64,000 bases of DNA from Flavobacterium fluvii (GTDB lineage Bacteria; Bacteroidota; Bacteroidia; Flavobacteriales; Flavobacteriaceae): NCBI RefSeq assembly GCF_900129545.1, contig NZ_FQWB01000003.1:421232-485231 (forward strand). The letters run 5' to 3'. The notes below the pieces were generated by a model. That model was not told where the DNA came from. It did not search any database and saw only the letters and a list, made by a program, of their open reading frames with translations. A program made the position numbers and the translations under genes. Positions 38,916 to 47,466 of this stretch are shown piece after piece; position 1 is the stretch's first letter, and each line of letters begins with the position of its first letter.

Positions 38916-39389
38916 CTACTTGCTTTTCTTCATCGAAAAACGTTCCGAGCTGGGTTTTCCTTGTTGGATTCCAGAAATCTGGATTACGATGCTGTCTTTT
39001 GTAATCAGCGAATACGAAATTTTTTGGGGAAAGTCGTGTTTCGGATTTTCAAATACCAATTGTTTCTCGATGGTATCGTTGTGCATAAAAGTTACGGGTT
39101 TATTATTGTTTTGGCCTTTTACGGTTGCAATGTAAAAAAGGTTTTCGCCTTTTTGTTTCATTTGGATTTTTTCGAAATGCAAAGTGTCTTTTCCTTTTAT
39201 AAAGTAGCTTTCACCATCATAAAGGCTGTCGTTCACTTTTTTCCAAGTTTCCAATAAATGGCCATCGTCCGATTTGTTTTCCCAATTGCCCAAAAGCCAA
39301 TCTGCAACCACTATTTTGGAAACTTCCTTTGATTTCTGGCAGGAAGTGAATATCAGGATTGTAAAAAGAAATAGAATTACTTTTTTCAT
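38916..39389 (-). CDS. DUF6265-like lipoprotein
   Basis: Predicted lipoprotein of 157 residues; starting at MKKVILFLFTILIFTSC places the lipobox TSC at the end of a typical signal. The mature part reads DWLLGNWENKSDDGHLLETWKKVNDSLYDGESYFIKGKDT, then KPVTFMHNDTIEKQLVFENPKHDFPQKISY. This matches the lipocalin-like DUF6265 family of Flavobacteriaceae, whose function is unknown. It lies downstream of topB, separated by a palindromic repeat, and ends in its own terminator. Confidence 0.8.
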   Translation of the reverse strand: MKKVILFLFTILIFTSCQKSKEVSKIVVADWLLGNWENKSDDGHLLETWKKVNDSLYDGESYFIKGKDTLHFEKIQMKQKGENLFYIATVKGQNNNKPVTFMHNDTIEKQLVFENPKHDFPQKISYSLITKDSIVIQISGIQQGKPSSERFSMKKSK

Positions 39390-39483
39390 AAGATGAATGA
39401 TTTGATTGATTGAGCGTTTCAAAATTAAGAAAAAGTTTGCAATTAGCCCAAGATGGAAAGCAAAAGTATAAGTTTTCGAAATA

Positions 39484-39530
39484 ACCGCAGATTCGCAGAT
39501 TATAAAATTTGAAATCTGCGAATCTGCGGT
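39484..39530. repeat. Perfect 17-bp inverted repeat downstream of topB
   Basis: ACCGCAGATTCGCAGAT and its exact reverse complement are separated by 13 bases. There is no T run. Each arm is itself a near-repeat (CGCAGATT twice). It is probably a dispersed intergenic hairpin that also protects the topB mRNA end. Confidence 0.7.
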
Positions 39531-39538
39531 AAAATAAA

Positions 39539-41848
39539 TTATGAAACACTTTCTTTCAAAATACCATAAACCAATTCCTTGGTGGGTTTCTGGTCTTTTA
39601 GTTTCGCCCTGACCACCTCAAACGACACTTTAAAATCGCAGCCCGATTTATAGCCGCTGCAACCGTAAGCGGTGTTTCCTTTGATAACGGTTCCTTTTTC
39701 ACATTTCGGACAGGACAATGCATCCGATGTTGGTTTCACTGCTGTTTTCTTTGGCTCCAATTTTAGTTCGAAATTATCGTCAAAGCGAAGCAAACCTTCC
39801 ACAATGCCGGCATCGGTTTTGAAATCTTTCAAGTTTACGGTCGATCCTTTTTGGAGCAAGCGCAAATATTGGTTCTCGGATATTTTTTTATCCGCAAAAG
39901 TGTAAGGCAATACAAAACGACAACCGGCCTTGTAATCGCCACAGCCATAAGCGGATTTTCCCTTGATAAGGTTTGCTTTTTTGCATTTCGGACAGACTTC
40001 GGACAAAATTCCTTCGGCTTTCTTTTTCTCGACAACGGCTTCCTGTTTCTGTACACTTCCTGCGTGCGAAATGTTGGCGTGTCTAGTTTCTCTTCGAACC
40101 TCATAGACCAATTCCTCGACCATCAGTTTCATGTTCTTGATAAACGCGCCAGCCGTAAAAGTTCCTTTTTCAATGTCTTTCAACTGCTTTTCCCAGGAAC
40201 CAGTCAATTCTGCCGACTTGACCAAATCATTTTGAATGGTGTCAATCAGCTGGATTCCTGTTGGTGTCGGCAAAACCTGTTTCTTGTTTCGAACAATGTA
40301 TTGGCGTCTAAAAAGAGTTTCAATAATATTGGCTCGCGTGGATGGTCGTCCAATTCCGTTTTCTTTCATCAATTCGCGGAGGTCTTCGTCGTCCACTTGT
40401 TTGCCGGCAGTTTCCATGGCGCGCAACAAAGTGGCTTCCGTAAACTGGTTGGGCGGTTTGGTTTCTTTTTCCAAAAACGAGGGTTCGTGCGGGCCTTTTT
40501 CGCCCACGACAAAACTCGGCAAAATGTCGGCTTCTTTTTCTTTGGCGTTTGTACTGAGCGTAGACGAAGTATCAAACACGACACGAAAGCCTTTTTTCAA
40601 GATTTCTTTTCCGGTGGTTTTGAATAAGACTTCGGCAGCTTTTCCCATCACTGTGGTGTTGGCAACCAAGCAATCGTCATAAAACACGGCAATAAAACGC
40701 CTTGTAATAATATCATATACTTGCTGTTGGTTGTATTGCAAATTGCTTTGCATCCCCGTTGGAATAATCGCGTGGTGATCGGTTACTTTCTTGTCGTTGA
40801 AAACCTTGGGCGATTTCTTGATCTTTTTTTCCAAAAGCGGTTGCGTCAAGGCAGCGTAATTGGTCAACTTTTGCAGAATGCCGGGCACTTTTGGATAGAT
40901 GTCGCTGGGCAAGAACGTGGTGTCTACTCTGGGGTAGGTGACCACTTTTTGTTCGTACAAGGTTTGGACAATTTTAAGTGTTTCGTCTGCCGTGAACCCA
41001 AATTTGGTATTGCAATAGACTTGCAAACCTGTTAAATCAAAAAGTTTTGGGGCAAATTCATTGCCGTTCTTCTTTTCGACAGAAACAATTTCGAACTCGC
41101 TTTCCTTGACTTTGTTGGCCAAAAGTTCGCCATCTTCTTTATTTAAAAAACGTCCTTCTTCATAGCTGAAAAGTGTTTCTCGATACAAAGTTTGCAATTC
41201 CCAATACGGTTGCGGCTTGAAATTCTCGATTTCCTTGAATCGATCCACGACCATTGCCAAGGTTGGGGTTTGCACTCGTCCGATGGACAAAACTTGTTTG
41301 TACCCGCCGTGTTTTACGGTGTACAAACGGGTGGCATTCATACCCAGCAACCAGTCGCCAATGGCCCTGGAAAATCCGGCGTAGAATAAATTATCGTAGT
41401 TGGCGGACGGTTTCAGGTTTTCAAAACCCTCTTTGATGGCTTCGGTGGTCAGGGAGGAAATCCACAAGCGTTTGACCTCGCCTTTATAATTGGCTTCGTT
41501 CATCACCCAACGCTGGATGAGTTCTCCTTCCTGCCCGGCATCCCCGCAGTTGATGACCAAATCGGCTTTGTCGAACAGGCTTTTTATGATTTTGAATTGC
41601 TTCTGGATACCCGCATTATCAACCACTTTGGTTTCAAATTTTTCAGGAAGCATTGGTAGGTTGTTCAAATCCCAACTTTTCCAGTGCGGTTTGTAATCGT
41701 TGGGTTCTTTCAAGGTGCACAAATGCCCAAAGGTGTAGGTAACCTGATACCCATTGCCTTCAAAATAGCCGTCGTGCTTGGTATTGGCTCCCAAAACGGA
41801 TGCTATTTCACGTGCCACACTTGGTTTCTCGGCAATACAGACCTTCAT
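39539..41848 (-). CDS. topB: DNA topoisomerase III (type IA)
   Basis: Single-strand-passing topoisomerase that relaxes and decatenates DNA, 769 residues. The N-terminal TOPRIM is clear (MKVCIAEKPSVAREIASVLG, NCGDAGQEGELIQRWV with the acidic metal site). Other family blocks: KRLWISSLT, NATRLYTV, SIGRVQTPTLAMVVDRF and the active-site tyrosine in VTYPRVDTTFLPSD (near 304). Then come THATLLRAME-like (EATLLRAMETAGK) and GIGRPSTRANIIETL. The C-terminus carries two zinc-ribbon-like repeats (CPKCKKANLIKGKSAYGC, CPKCEKGTVIKGNTAYGC). TopB-type enzymes occur in chromosomes and on conjugative elements; no conjugation genes are seen here. Confidence 0.94.
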   Translation of the reverse strand: MKVCIAEKPSVAREIASVLGANTKHDGYFEGNGYQVTYTFGHLCTLKEPNDYKPHWKSWDLNNLPMLPEKFETKVVDNAGIQKQFKIIKSLFDKADLVINCGDAGQEGELIQRWVMNEANYKGEVKRLWISSLTTEAIKEGFENLKPSANYDNLFYAGFSRAIGDWLLGMNATRLYTVKHGGYKQVLSIGRVQTPTLAMVVDRFKEIENFKPQPYWELQTLYRETLFSYEEGRFLNKEDGELLANKVKESEFEIVSVEKKNGNEFAPKLFDLTGLQVYCNTKFGFTADETLKIVQTLYEQKVVTYPRVDTTFLPSDIYPKVPGILQKLTNYAALTQPLLEKKIKKSPKVFNDKKVTDHHAIIPTGMQSNLQYNQQQVYDIITRRFIAVFYDDCLVANTTVMGKAAEVLFKTTGKEILKKGFRVVFDTSSTLSTNAKEKEADILPSFVVGEKGPHEPSFLEKETKPPNQFTEATLLRAMETAGKQVDDEDLRELMKENGIGRPSTRANIIETLFRRQYIVRNKKQVLPTPTGIQLIDTIQNDLVKSAELTGSWEKQLKDIEKGTFTAGAFIKNMKLMVEELVYEVRRETRHANISHAGSVQKQEAVVEKKKAEGILSEVCPKCKKANLIKGKSAYGCGDYKAGCRFVLPYTFADKKISENQYLRLLQKGSTVNLKDFKTDAGIVEGLLRFDDNFELKLEPKKTAVKPTSDALSCPKCEKGTVIKGNTAYGCSGYKSGCDFKVSFEVVRAKLKDQKPTKELVYGILKESVS

Positions 41849-42173
41849 TTTTTCCTTCTAATTTTGAAGCCGCAAAGTAGGAAATTAGAAATTGGTATCG
41901 AAATGAAATCTTTAGGAGTTATGAACGGGAGAGGTTTTTGCCGCAAAGCCGCAAAGCCGCAAAGTTTTTTCAAGACTCGCTCCGCAAAGTCTCCGACTTT
42001 GAGGATGTGTGTATCAGTCTGTGACTGTTATAAATAAATCTAAAAAACAAATCGGTTGAAAACCGAAATTCACTACCTCAAAGTCTGGAGACTTTGCAGA
42101 GCTGGGAGACTTCGCAGAGCTGGTAATTCTGCGCTAGCGCTGTGGATATCCGAGCAATCGGGTATATAACTTT
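41849..42173. other. Gene-free stretch with degenerate repeats
   Basis: Holds three tandem copies of CCGCAAAG (41941-41964), a perfect palindrome CAAAGTCTGGAGACTTTG (42078-42095) and related GACTTTG/GACTTCG pieces. No promoter box or gene was recognised. It looks like repeat debris at the border between topB and the DUF4917 gene. Confidence 0.6.
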
Positions 42174-43220
42174 TTATTGCCAAATTTTAGCAGTTCTAGC
42201 ATTGTAAAGATTGACCTTGCACATAAATTTACTTTTAATACTTTCTATATATTCAAGATTTTCGTCTGAGAAAACCCCGATGTAAACGCTATGTAATTTA
42301 TTTCCGCCACGGGCACCATAATGAGCTGACTTATTGATTGCATCTATAATGTGGGAATCATATTCGCCAAAATTAAATCCAAAAGTCACTAATGAGCCTT
42401 CAATTTTACAAAGTTCATCATAGCAAAATGACAGATATTTATTGTGCATAATATGGTTAAGTTTTTCTTTTGCACTTCCAGCTGTTACAAATATTGGATA
42501 TTCTTTATTTTCCATACGTTCATGAATTTTCTGTAATATATAATGATGTGAATCGTATTCTTCTTTGACAATATCAATTCCAGTATCGAATATTGGTAAA
42601 GCTCCATGTAGGTAATAAACATTTTGTTTCTCTTTATACTTTCCCCATCGCAATTCTGAAAATTCGGCATCTTTACCTATAATAATTTCTTCTGGATTTT
42701 CTAATTCTCTACCGAAGCCATCTATAGCAATTTTTGAGTCATTTCTCATCAATACCCAATATGGAAGTAAATCGTAATTGGTAGAAAATACTTTTCCTTC
42801 GTTTGAAAGAAAATCATTAAGATAACTATGGCAACACTGGCTTTTTTCTTCAGGAATAATAAAAACATGTTCCGGATGAAGTTCTTTGACGGCTTCTATT
42901 AAGCTGTTTTTTAATGTCAAACTAGCTTTTTCTATTTTTTGTACTAATTCTGGGTCATTACTAAAAACCTTTGCAATTTCCGCGAAATTATCTAATTGTT
43001 GCATAATTAATTCGAAGTTTTTCGTATTAATTATGGAAAATAGGGTTATAAGAAGTTCATTCTTTGAATCATCAATAAAAGTACTTAAAGCATTGTAAGA
43101 AAATATTTTTGGATCATAAGCCATACTAAATCCATTTCCGAATAGTAGATGTTTTGTGCGTTTTTTTTGGTGTAGGGATTTAACAACTTCGTCAAAAGAG
43201 GGTAATGTGTCAATTTTCAT
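42174..43220 (-). CDS. DUF4917 protein with SIR2-like motifs
   Basis: Soluble protein of 348 residues matching the DUF4917 family. Three motifs recall SIR2-like NAD-binding domains: LLFGNGFSMAYD (residues 25-36), VFSTNYDLLPYW (near 146) and VYYLHGALPIF (near 204). A final TFGFNFGEYDSHI resembles the distal NAD-site segment. SIR2-like proteins in bacteria are often NAD-degrading effectors of phage defence, so that role is possible, but no partner gene is adjacent. It lies alone, more A+T-rich than topB and prfA, with repeat-rich DNA on both sides, suggesting acquisition by transfer. Confidence 0.75.
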   Translation of the reverse strand: MKIDTLPSFDEVVKSLHQKKRTKHLLFGNGFSMAYDPKIFSYNALSTFIDDSKNELLITLFSIINTKNFELIMQQLDNFAEIAKVFSNDPELVQKIEKASLTLKNSLIEAVKELHPEHVFIIPEEKSQCCHSYLNDFLSNEGKVFSTNYDLLPYWVLMRNDSKIAIDGFGRELENPEEIIIGKDAEFSELRWGKYKEKQNVYYLHGALPIFDTGIDIVKEEYDSHHYILQKIHERMENKEYPIFVTAGSAKEKLNHIMHNKYLSFCYDELCKIEGSLVTFGFNFGEYDSHIIDAINKSAHYGARGGNKLHSVYIGVFSDENLEYIESIKSKFMCKVNLYNARTAKIWQ

Positions 43221-43477
43221 ATTCTTGTTTTTAAAATTGTATATAGCTTATATAGATGTGAAAACCAACCCTTGTCTAAATTAGCATTGTTTTGTAGGAT
43301 TTGTTTTCTTTTCAAAGATATAACTTAATGATGAAAATACTGATTAAAAATATTTTTTTAATCCTTTTTTTAAAAGTAACTCCTTTTGATTCAGCAATTT
43401 TACGGAAAACCGTAAGTGCTGTGTTTATTATTCAATTTCCTAGTTCAGTAGCCAAATTGAGTTAAAGATTAGTCAGT

Positions 43478-43602
43478 TCGAGTGTTTTATTAAAAATGCG
43501 ACAGCTTTTTTAATAAAATGTATCGAGAACATTACTTCTTGTAGGCTTCTCGATACAATTTTTAATAGTAAAGCTGTCGCATTACCATTAAAAACCACTC
43601 GA
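43478..43602. repeat. 125-bp nested palindromic element (MITE-like)
   Basis: Three nested pairs of arms: outer TCGAGTG/CACTCGA at the ends, middle AATGCGACAGCTTT (43495-43508) with its exact complement at 43570-43583, and inner TGTATCGAGAA/TTCTCGATACA. It can fold into one long cruciform or hairpin and contains no open frame. Confidence 0.75.
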
Positions 43603-43692
43603 AGTGACGGATAAAAGTCTTGGCATAATAGCATTGCTTTGCTTACTTGAAAAATTCTGAAATCTGCAATCTAAAATCTGCAATCTTTTCAC

Positions 43693-43700
43693 TAAATTTG
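43693..43700 (+). promoter_or_regulatory. Candidate -7 box for prfA
   Basis: TAAATTTG, exact TAnnTTTG match, 25 bp before the start codon. Confidence 0.5.
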
Positions 43701-43724
43701 CACTCCAAATAAAGGAACAAGAAT

Positions 43725-44801
43725 ATGTTAGACAGACTTCAAATAGTAAAACAACGTTTCGACGAGATTTCGGACTTGATCATCCAGCCCGACGTAATCA
43801 GCGACCAGAAGCGTTATGTACAGTTGAATCAAGAGTATAAAAATTTAAAAGCTTTGGCCGAAAAGCGTGACGAATATGTCATTTTGATGGCGAATATCGA
43901 CGAAGCGAACGAAATAATTTCGGACAACTCGGATGCCGACATGACCGAAATGGCCAAGATGCAACTCGAGGAAGCCAAGGAAAGATTGCCGGAATTGGAG
44001 GAAGAAATCAAGTTTATGTTGATTCCTAAAGATCCCGAAGATGCCAAAAACGTGATGGTCGAAATTCGTGCCGGAACGGGTGGGGATGAAGCCAGTATTT
44101 TTGCGGGAGATTTGTTCCGTATGTACACCAAATATTGTGAAAATCAAGGTTGGAGAACTTCGGTTGTCGACATGAACGAAGGAACTTCGGGTGGTTTCAA
44201 AGAGGTGATTTTTGAAGTTACGGGCGAGGATGTTTATGGAACCTTGAAGTTTGAAGCAGGCGTTCACCGTGTGCAACGTGTTCCTCAAACGGAAACGCAA
44301 GGACGTGTCCACACCTCGGCAGCAACGGTTATGGTGCTTCCGGAAGCCGAAGAATTTGACGTGCAAATTGACATGAACGATGTTCGTGTAGATTTTTTCT
44401 GTTCTTCTGGACCTGGTGGACAATCGGTAAATACCACAAAATCGGCGGTTCGTTTGACGCACATACCAACAGGTTTGGTGGCGCAATGTCAAGACCAGAA
44501 ATCGCAACACAAGAATAAAGACAAAGCTTTGACGGTTTTGCGTTCCCGTTTGTATGAAATGGAATTGGCCAAAAAACAAGCGGAAGATGCCACCAAACGT
44601 ACTTCGCAAGTAAGTTCCGGTGACCGTTCGGCCAAAATTAGAACCTACAATTATGCCCAAGGACGCGTGACCGACCATAGAGTGGGATTGACCTTGTACG
44701 ATTTAGGAAATATCATGAACGGTGACATCCAGAAAATTGTTGACGAATTGCAATTGGTCAACAACATGGAAAAATTGAAGGAAGCCAGCGAAGTATTTTA
44801 A
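43725..44801 (+). CDS. prfA: peptide chain release factor 1
   Basis: Ends translation at UAA and UAG. The 358-residue protein has the release-factor core with [20 protein letters not shown] (GGQ near 230, which triggers peptidyl-tRNA hydrolysis) and the codon-recognition tripeptide Pro-Gln-Thr in [15 protein letters not shown], fitting the RF1 PxT rule. No programmed frameshift is present, unlike RF2. Codon use here is richer in C and G at third positions than in the flanking intergenic DNA. It is a single gene with promoter and terminator. Confidence 0.95.
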   Translation: MLDRLQIVKQRFDEISDLIIQPDVISDQKRYVQLNQEYKNLKALAEKRDEYVILMANIDEANEIISDNSDADMTEMAKMQLEEAKERLPELEEEIKFMLIPKDPEDAKNVMVEIRAGTGGDEASIFAGDLFRMYTKYCENQGWRTSVVDMNEGTSGGFKEVIFEVTGEDVYGTLKFEAGVHRVQRVPQTETQGRVHTSAATVMVLPEAEEFDVQIDMNDVRVDFFCSSGPGGQSVNTTKSAVRLTHIPTGLVAQCQDQKSQHKNKDKALTVLRSRLYEMELAKKQAEDATKRTSQVSSGDRSAKIRTYNYAQGRVTDHRVGLTLYDLGNIMNGDIQKIVDELQLVNNMEKLKEASEVF

Positions 44802-44819
44802 AAAAAAGACACTAGATAG

Positions 44820-44857
44820 AAACACTTAATTAATTTATAATTAAGTGTTTTTTTTTA
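44820..44857 (+). terminator. Rho-independent terminator of prfA
   Basis: Thirteen-bp stem AAACACTTAATTA/TAATTAAGTGTTT, five-base loop and a T run. Confidence 0.88.
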
Positions 44858-44920
44858 CGTTATACCAGCAATAAATCAAATTACTAAAACCAACTTTATA
44901 TTTAATTCAAACCAATTTAT

Positions 44921-47119
44921 ATGAAAAACCAATTACTTTTTTTAACCATCCTGTTTTCAACCCTAGCCGCGAATGCCCAGTCTTACATGGGTTATTTTTC
45001 AGATAATTATGCGGGAGTTCAAGGGACACTTTTTAACCCGGCTTCCATAGTGGATTCTCGTTTTAAATATGACATCAATTTGTTTTCTACCAGTAGTTCA
45101 TTAAACAATGATTTTTACGGTCTGAGTTTATTTGACTTGTCAAAAAGTTCTTATGACCCTAATACGGATGGTGTTAGAACGCCTTTGAGAAATAATGGTG
45201 GAATCTCGTATTCTGACGTGATGGGGCCTTCGGTAATGTTCAATATCGCTCCAAAACATTCGCTTGCCATCTATACTAGAGCCAGGGCCATCGTGAATTT
45301 GAACAAGATAAATGGAGAATTATACAATCAACTGAGAAATGGTTTAGACGAAGCCGCTGGTTTTGATATTGTCGTGGGTGATCCAAACGTGGTTGGACAT
45401 ACTTGGGGTGAAGTGGGAGTTTCCTACGGAGCCGTTTTATGGCAAAGCAAACAACATTTCCTAAAAGGAGGTTTGACCGCCAAATATTTGGTTGGTGGGG
45501 TGAATTCCTATGCACAGGGAGGCAACATGACAGCCAAGTACAATAAAACAAACAATCCCAATACAACTACATTGACAACAACCGGAGGACTTACTTTAGG
45601 AAGCAGCCAGGATTTTATCACCGGAGACGAAGACGTGAGATTTGATTCCAATTCAAAAGGATTTGGTGGTGATTTTGGTTTGATATACGAATGGAGACCG
45701 GATTATGAGTCGTATGATTTGAGTAAAGCCAAAGCAACCGACAATAATTACAGGGACTTGAATAAATACAAATTGCGTTTTGGTTTGTCTGTTACGGATG
45801 TGGGTTCAATAAAATATAATAACGTAAAAGAAGAAGTTTATAATTTTAACCAAACGCTTACCCAGGCCCAAATTGACTCGGCAGACGACATCAAAGAATT
45901 CTTGGCTTTATACACGAAATCTGTCACGACTTTTGAAGATCAGAATGTTAATTTGCCAACAGCATTGCACATTGATGCAGATTGGAACATGTACAAGAAA
46001 TTCTATTTGAACTTTAATGGAAATCTAAGTTTAGTGGACAAAGCAGGCTTGAATCAAATGAGTTCTGCAGATACCTGGATTTTGACACCTCGATATGAAA
46101 CCCGATGGTTTACGGCTACTCTTCCAATAAATTACATGGAATACAGCGGAACACAAGTGGGTGCAGGATTGCGTTTTGGACCAGTTTTTGTTGGTTCCAG
46201 CTCTGTAATTACCAACGTGTTTTCCAAGGAATCAAAAGCAGCTGACGTGTATTTTGGCATTAAATTTCCGGTATATGAAAAGAAATTCAAGGATACCGAC
46301 GAGGATGGTGTCTTGGATAAAGAAGATAAATGTCCAACGGAAGCTGGACCTGTTGAAAACAAAGGTTGTCCTTGGCCAGATACTGATAAAGACTCGGTTG
46401 TGGATAAAGACGACAAATGTCCTTCAGTGGCTGGACCGTCAGAAAATCAAGGATGTCCTTGGGGTGATGCAGATAGCGATACTGTTTTGGATAATGTGGA
46501 TGCTTGTCCTTCGGTTGCTGGACCTGTTGAAAATAAAGGTTGTCCTTGGCCAGATACTGACGGAGACAAAGTTTTAGACAAAGACGATAAATGTCCAAAC
46601 GAAAAAGGATTGGTTGCCAATGCAGGTTGTCCAGAACGTGACGCAGACAAAGATGGGGTAACCGATTTGAAAGACGATTGTCCAACCGTTCCTGGACCGG
46701 CAAGCAACAATGGTTGTCCAGTAGTAACCCAAGCGGCCTTGAGAGAACTTAAAGTACAAGCAAGAGCAGTATTTTTTGTGACTGGAAAAGCGGTTTTGGC
46801 TACAGCCGATAAAGGAGAAACCAACGGAAGATTGGAAGCCATCAAAGAAATTTTGAAAAATTATCCAAATGCCAAGTTCTCTGTCGAAGGACATACGGAT
46901 GATGTTGGGGATGCCAAATCCAATCAAAAACTTTCCGAGGCAAGAGCAAAAGCTGTCGTGGATGCTTTGGTTGCCAAAGGCGTGAATCCAGAAAACCTTG
47001 CGTACAAAGGTTTTGGAGAGACTAAACCTGTTGCCAGCAACAAAACGGCAAAAGGTAGAGCCCAAAATAGAAGAACCGAAGTGATTCACGTAGGAACTAT
47101 TTACCAAGGAAAATTATAA
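44921..47119 (+). CDS. outer-membrane DUF5723 protein with thrombospondin type 3 repeats and OmpA domain
   Basis: Envelope protein of 732 residues. The signal peptide (LLFLTILFSTLAANAQ) leads into a DUF5723-type beta-barrel (SYMGYFSDNYAGVQGTLFNPASIVDSRFKYDINL to about 445). Residues 445-605 are five calcium-binding thrombospondin type 3 repeats with the pattern DxDxDxxxDxxDxCP and Gly-Cys-Pro ends. The last 120 residues are an OmpA peptidoglycan-binding domain (FSVEGHTDDVGDAKSNQKLSEARAKAVVDAL, GFGETKP, NRRTEV). The layout is a surface barrel tethered to the wall through a stiff calcium-loaded linker. It is a single gene with its own terminator. Confidence 0.92.
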   Translation: MKNQLLFLTILFSTLAANAQSYMGYFSDNYAGVQGTLFNPASIVDSRFKYDINLFSTSSSLNNDFYGLSLFDLSKSSYDPNTDGVRTPLRNNGGISYSDVMGPSVMFNIAPKHSLAIYTRARAIVNLNKINGELYNQLRNGLDEAAGFDIVVGDPNVVGHTWGEVGVSYGAVLWQSKQHFLKGGLTAKYLVGGVNSYAQGGNMTAKYNKTNNPNTTTLTTTGGLTLGSSQDFITGDEDVRFDSNSKGFGGDFGLIYEWRPDYESYDLSKAKATDNNYRDLNKYKLRFGLSVTDVGSIKYNNVKEEVYNFNQTLTQAQIDSADDIKEFLALYTKSVTTFEDQNVNLPTALHIDADWNMYKKFYLNFNGNLSLVDKAGLNQMSSADTWILTPRYETRWFTATLPINYMEYSGTQVGAGLRFGPVFVGSSSVITNVFSKESKAADVYFGIKFPVYEKKFKDTDEDGVLDKEDKCPTEAGPVENKGCPWPDTDKDSVVDKDDKCPSVAGPSENQGCPWGDADSDTVLDNVDACPSVAGPVENKGCPWPDTDGDKVLDKDDKCPNEKGLVANAGCPERDADKDGVTDLKDDCPTVPGPASNNGCPVVTQAALRELKVQARAVFFVTGKAVLATADKGETNGRLEAIKEILKNYPNAKFSVEGHTDDVGDAKSNQKLSEARAKAVVDALVAKGVNPENLAYKGFGETKPVASNKTAKGRAQNRRTEVIHVGTIYQGKL

Positions 47120-47138
47120 TCTTGGTTTTGTAAAATAT

Positions 47139-47170
47139 AAAAGGAGGTCTGAAAAGACCTCCTTTTTTTT
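47139..47170 (+). terminator. Rho-independent terminator of the OmpA/TSP3 gene
   Basis: Stem AAAGGAGGTCT/AGACCTCCTTT with GAAA tetraloop, then T8. Confidence 0.92.
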
Positions 47171-47242
47171 GGGAATACTTGACTGTTTTATCTTTCTTTT
47201 TCAGCTGTCCAATGATTTTGTTGCTGTTTTCAACAAGATGTT

Positions 47243-47455
47243 TTATTTTCCTTTGTTCAATAATGAATTGTATTTCCCGGAAACCGAATCGGCGATATTG
47301 CCCAGTTTTTCTTTTAACTCATCTGTAGTCTCCGTGCTTTTTTTGACAATTTTTTTTCTTGTATTTGAACCTTTGTCCGGTGCAAATAATACTCCCAAAG
47401 TTGCGCCTACTGCGACTCCTCCCAAAATTCCGATTAGTGTTTTGTTCGTTTTCAT
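47243..47455 (-). CDS. YtxH domain small membrane protein
   Basis: Protein of 70 residues with one N-terminal glycine-rich membrane segment (LIGILGGVAVGATLGVLFAPDKGSNTRKKI) and an amphipathic helical tail (TETTDELKEKLGNIADSVSGKY), the YtxH pattern. Homologues in Bacteroidetes are often stress-induced; no biochemical role is known. It lies 11 bp after the lipoprotein gene on the same strand, so the two are probably cotranscribed. Confidence 0.85.
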   Translation of the reverse strand: MKTNKTLIGILGGVAVGATLGVLFAPDKGSNTRKKIVKKSTETTDELKEKLGNIADSVSGKYNSLLNKGK

Positions 47456-47466
47456 ATTTCTGTTTT

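Larger units (their letters stand above)
43221..43724. other. Gene-free stretch between DUF4917 and prfA
   Basis: About 500 bp. It contains the 125-bp nested palindrome (43478-43602), two AATCTGCAATCT-type direct repeats near 43661-43685 and the prfA -7 box. The part from 43221 to 43470 shows no recognisable feature. Confidence 0.6.

Noticed and set aside
39851..40627. 258-residue open frame opposite topB
   Set aside because: Lies wholly inside topB on the other strand, Phe/Gly/Arg-rich with no recognisable domain; a shadow of a strongly coding gene.
43845..44678. 277-residue open frame opposite prfA
   Set aside because: Antisense to the conserved release factor, rich in Phe, Arg, His and Ile with no domain; explained by prfA codon bias.
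43725..44801. Possible programmed frameshift in a release-factor gene
   Set aside because: The gene is RF1 (Pro-Gln-Thr motif) and is one continuous frame; frameshifting is a feature of RF2.
46254..46845. Repeated open frames over the thrombospondin-type repeats
   Set aside because: By-products of the Asp-rich repeats in other frames; no start signals or domains.
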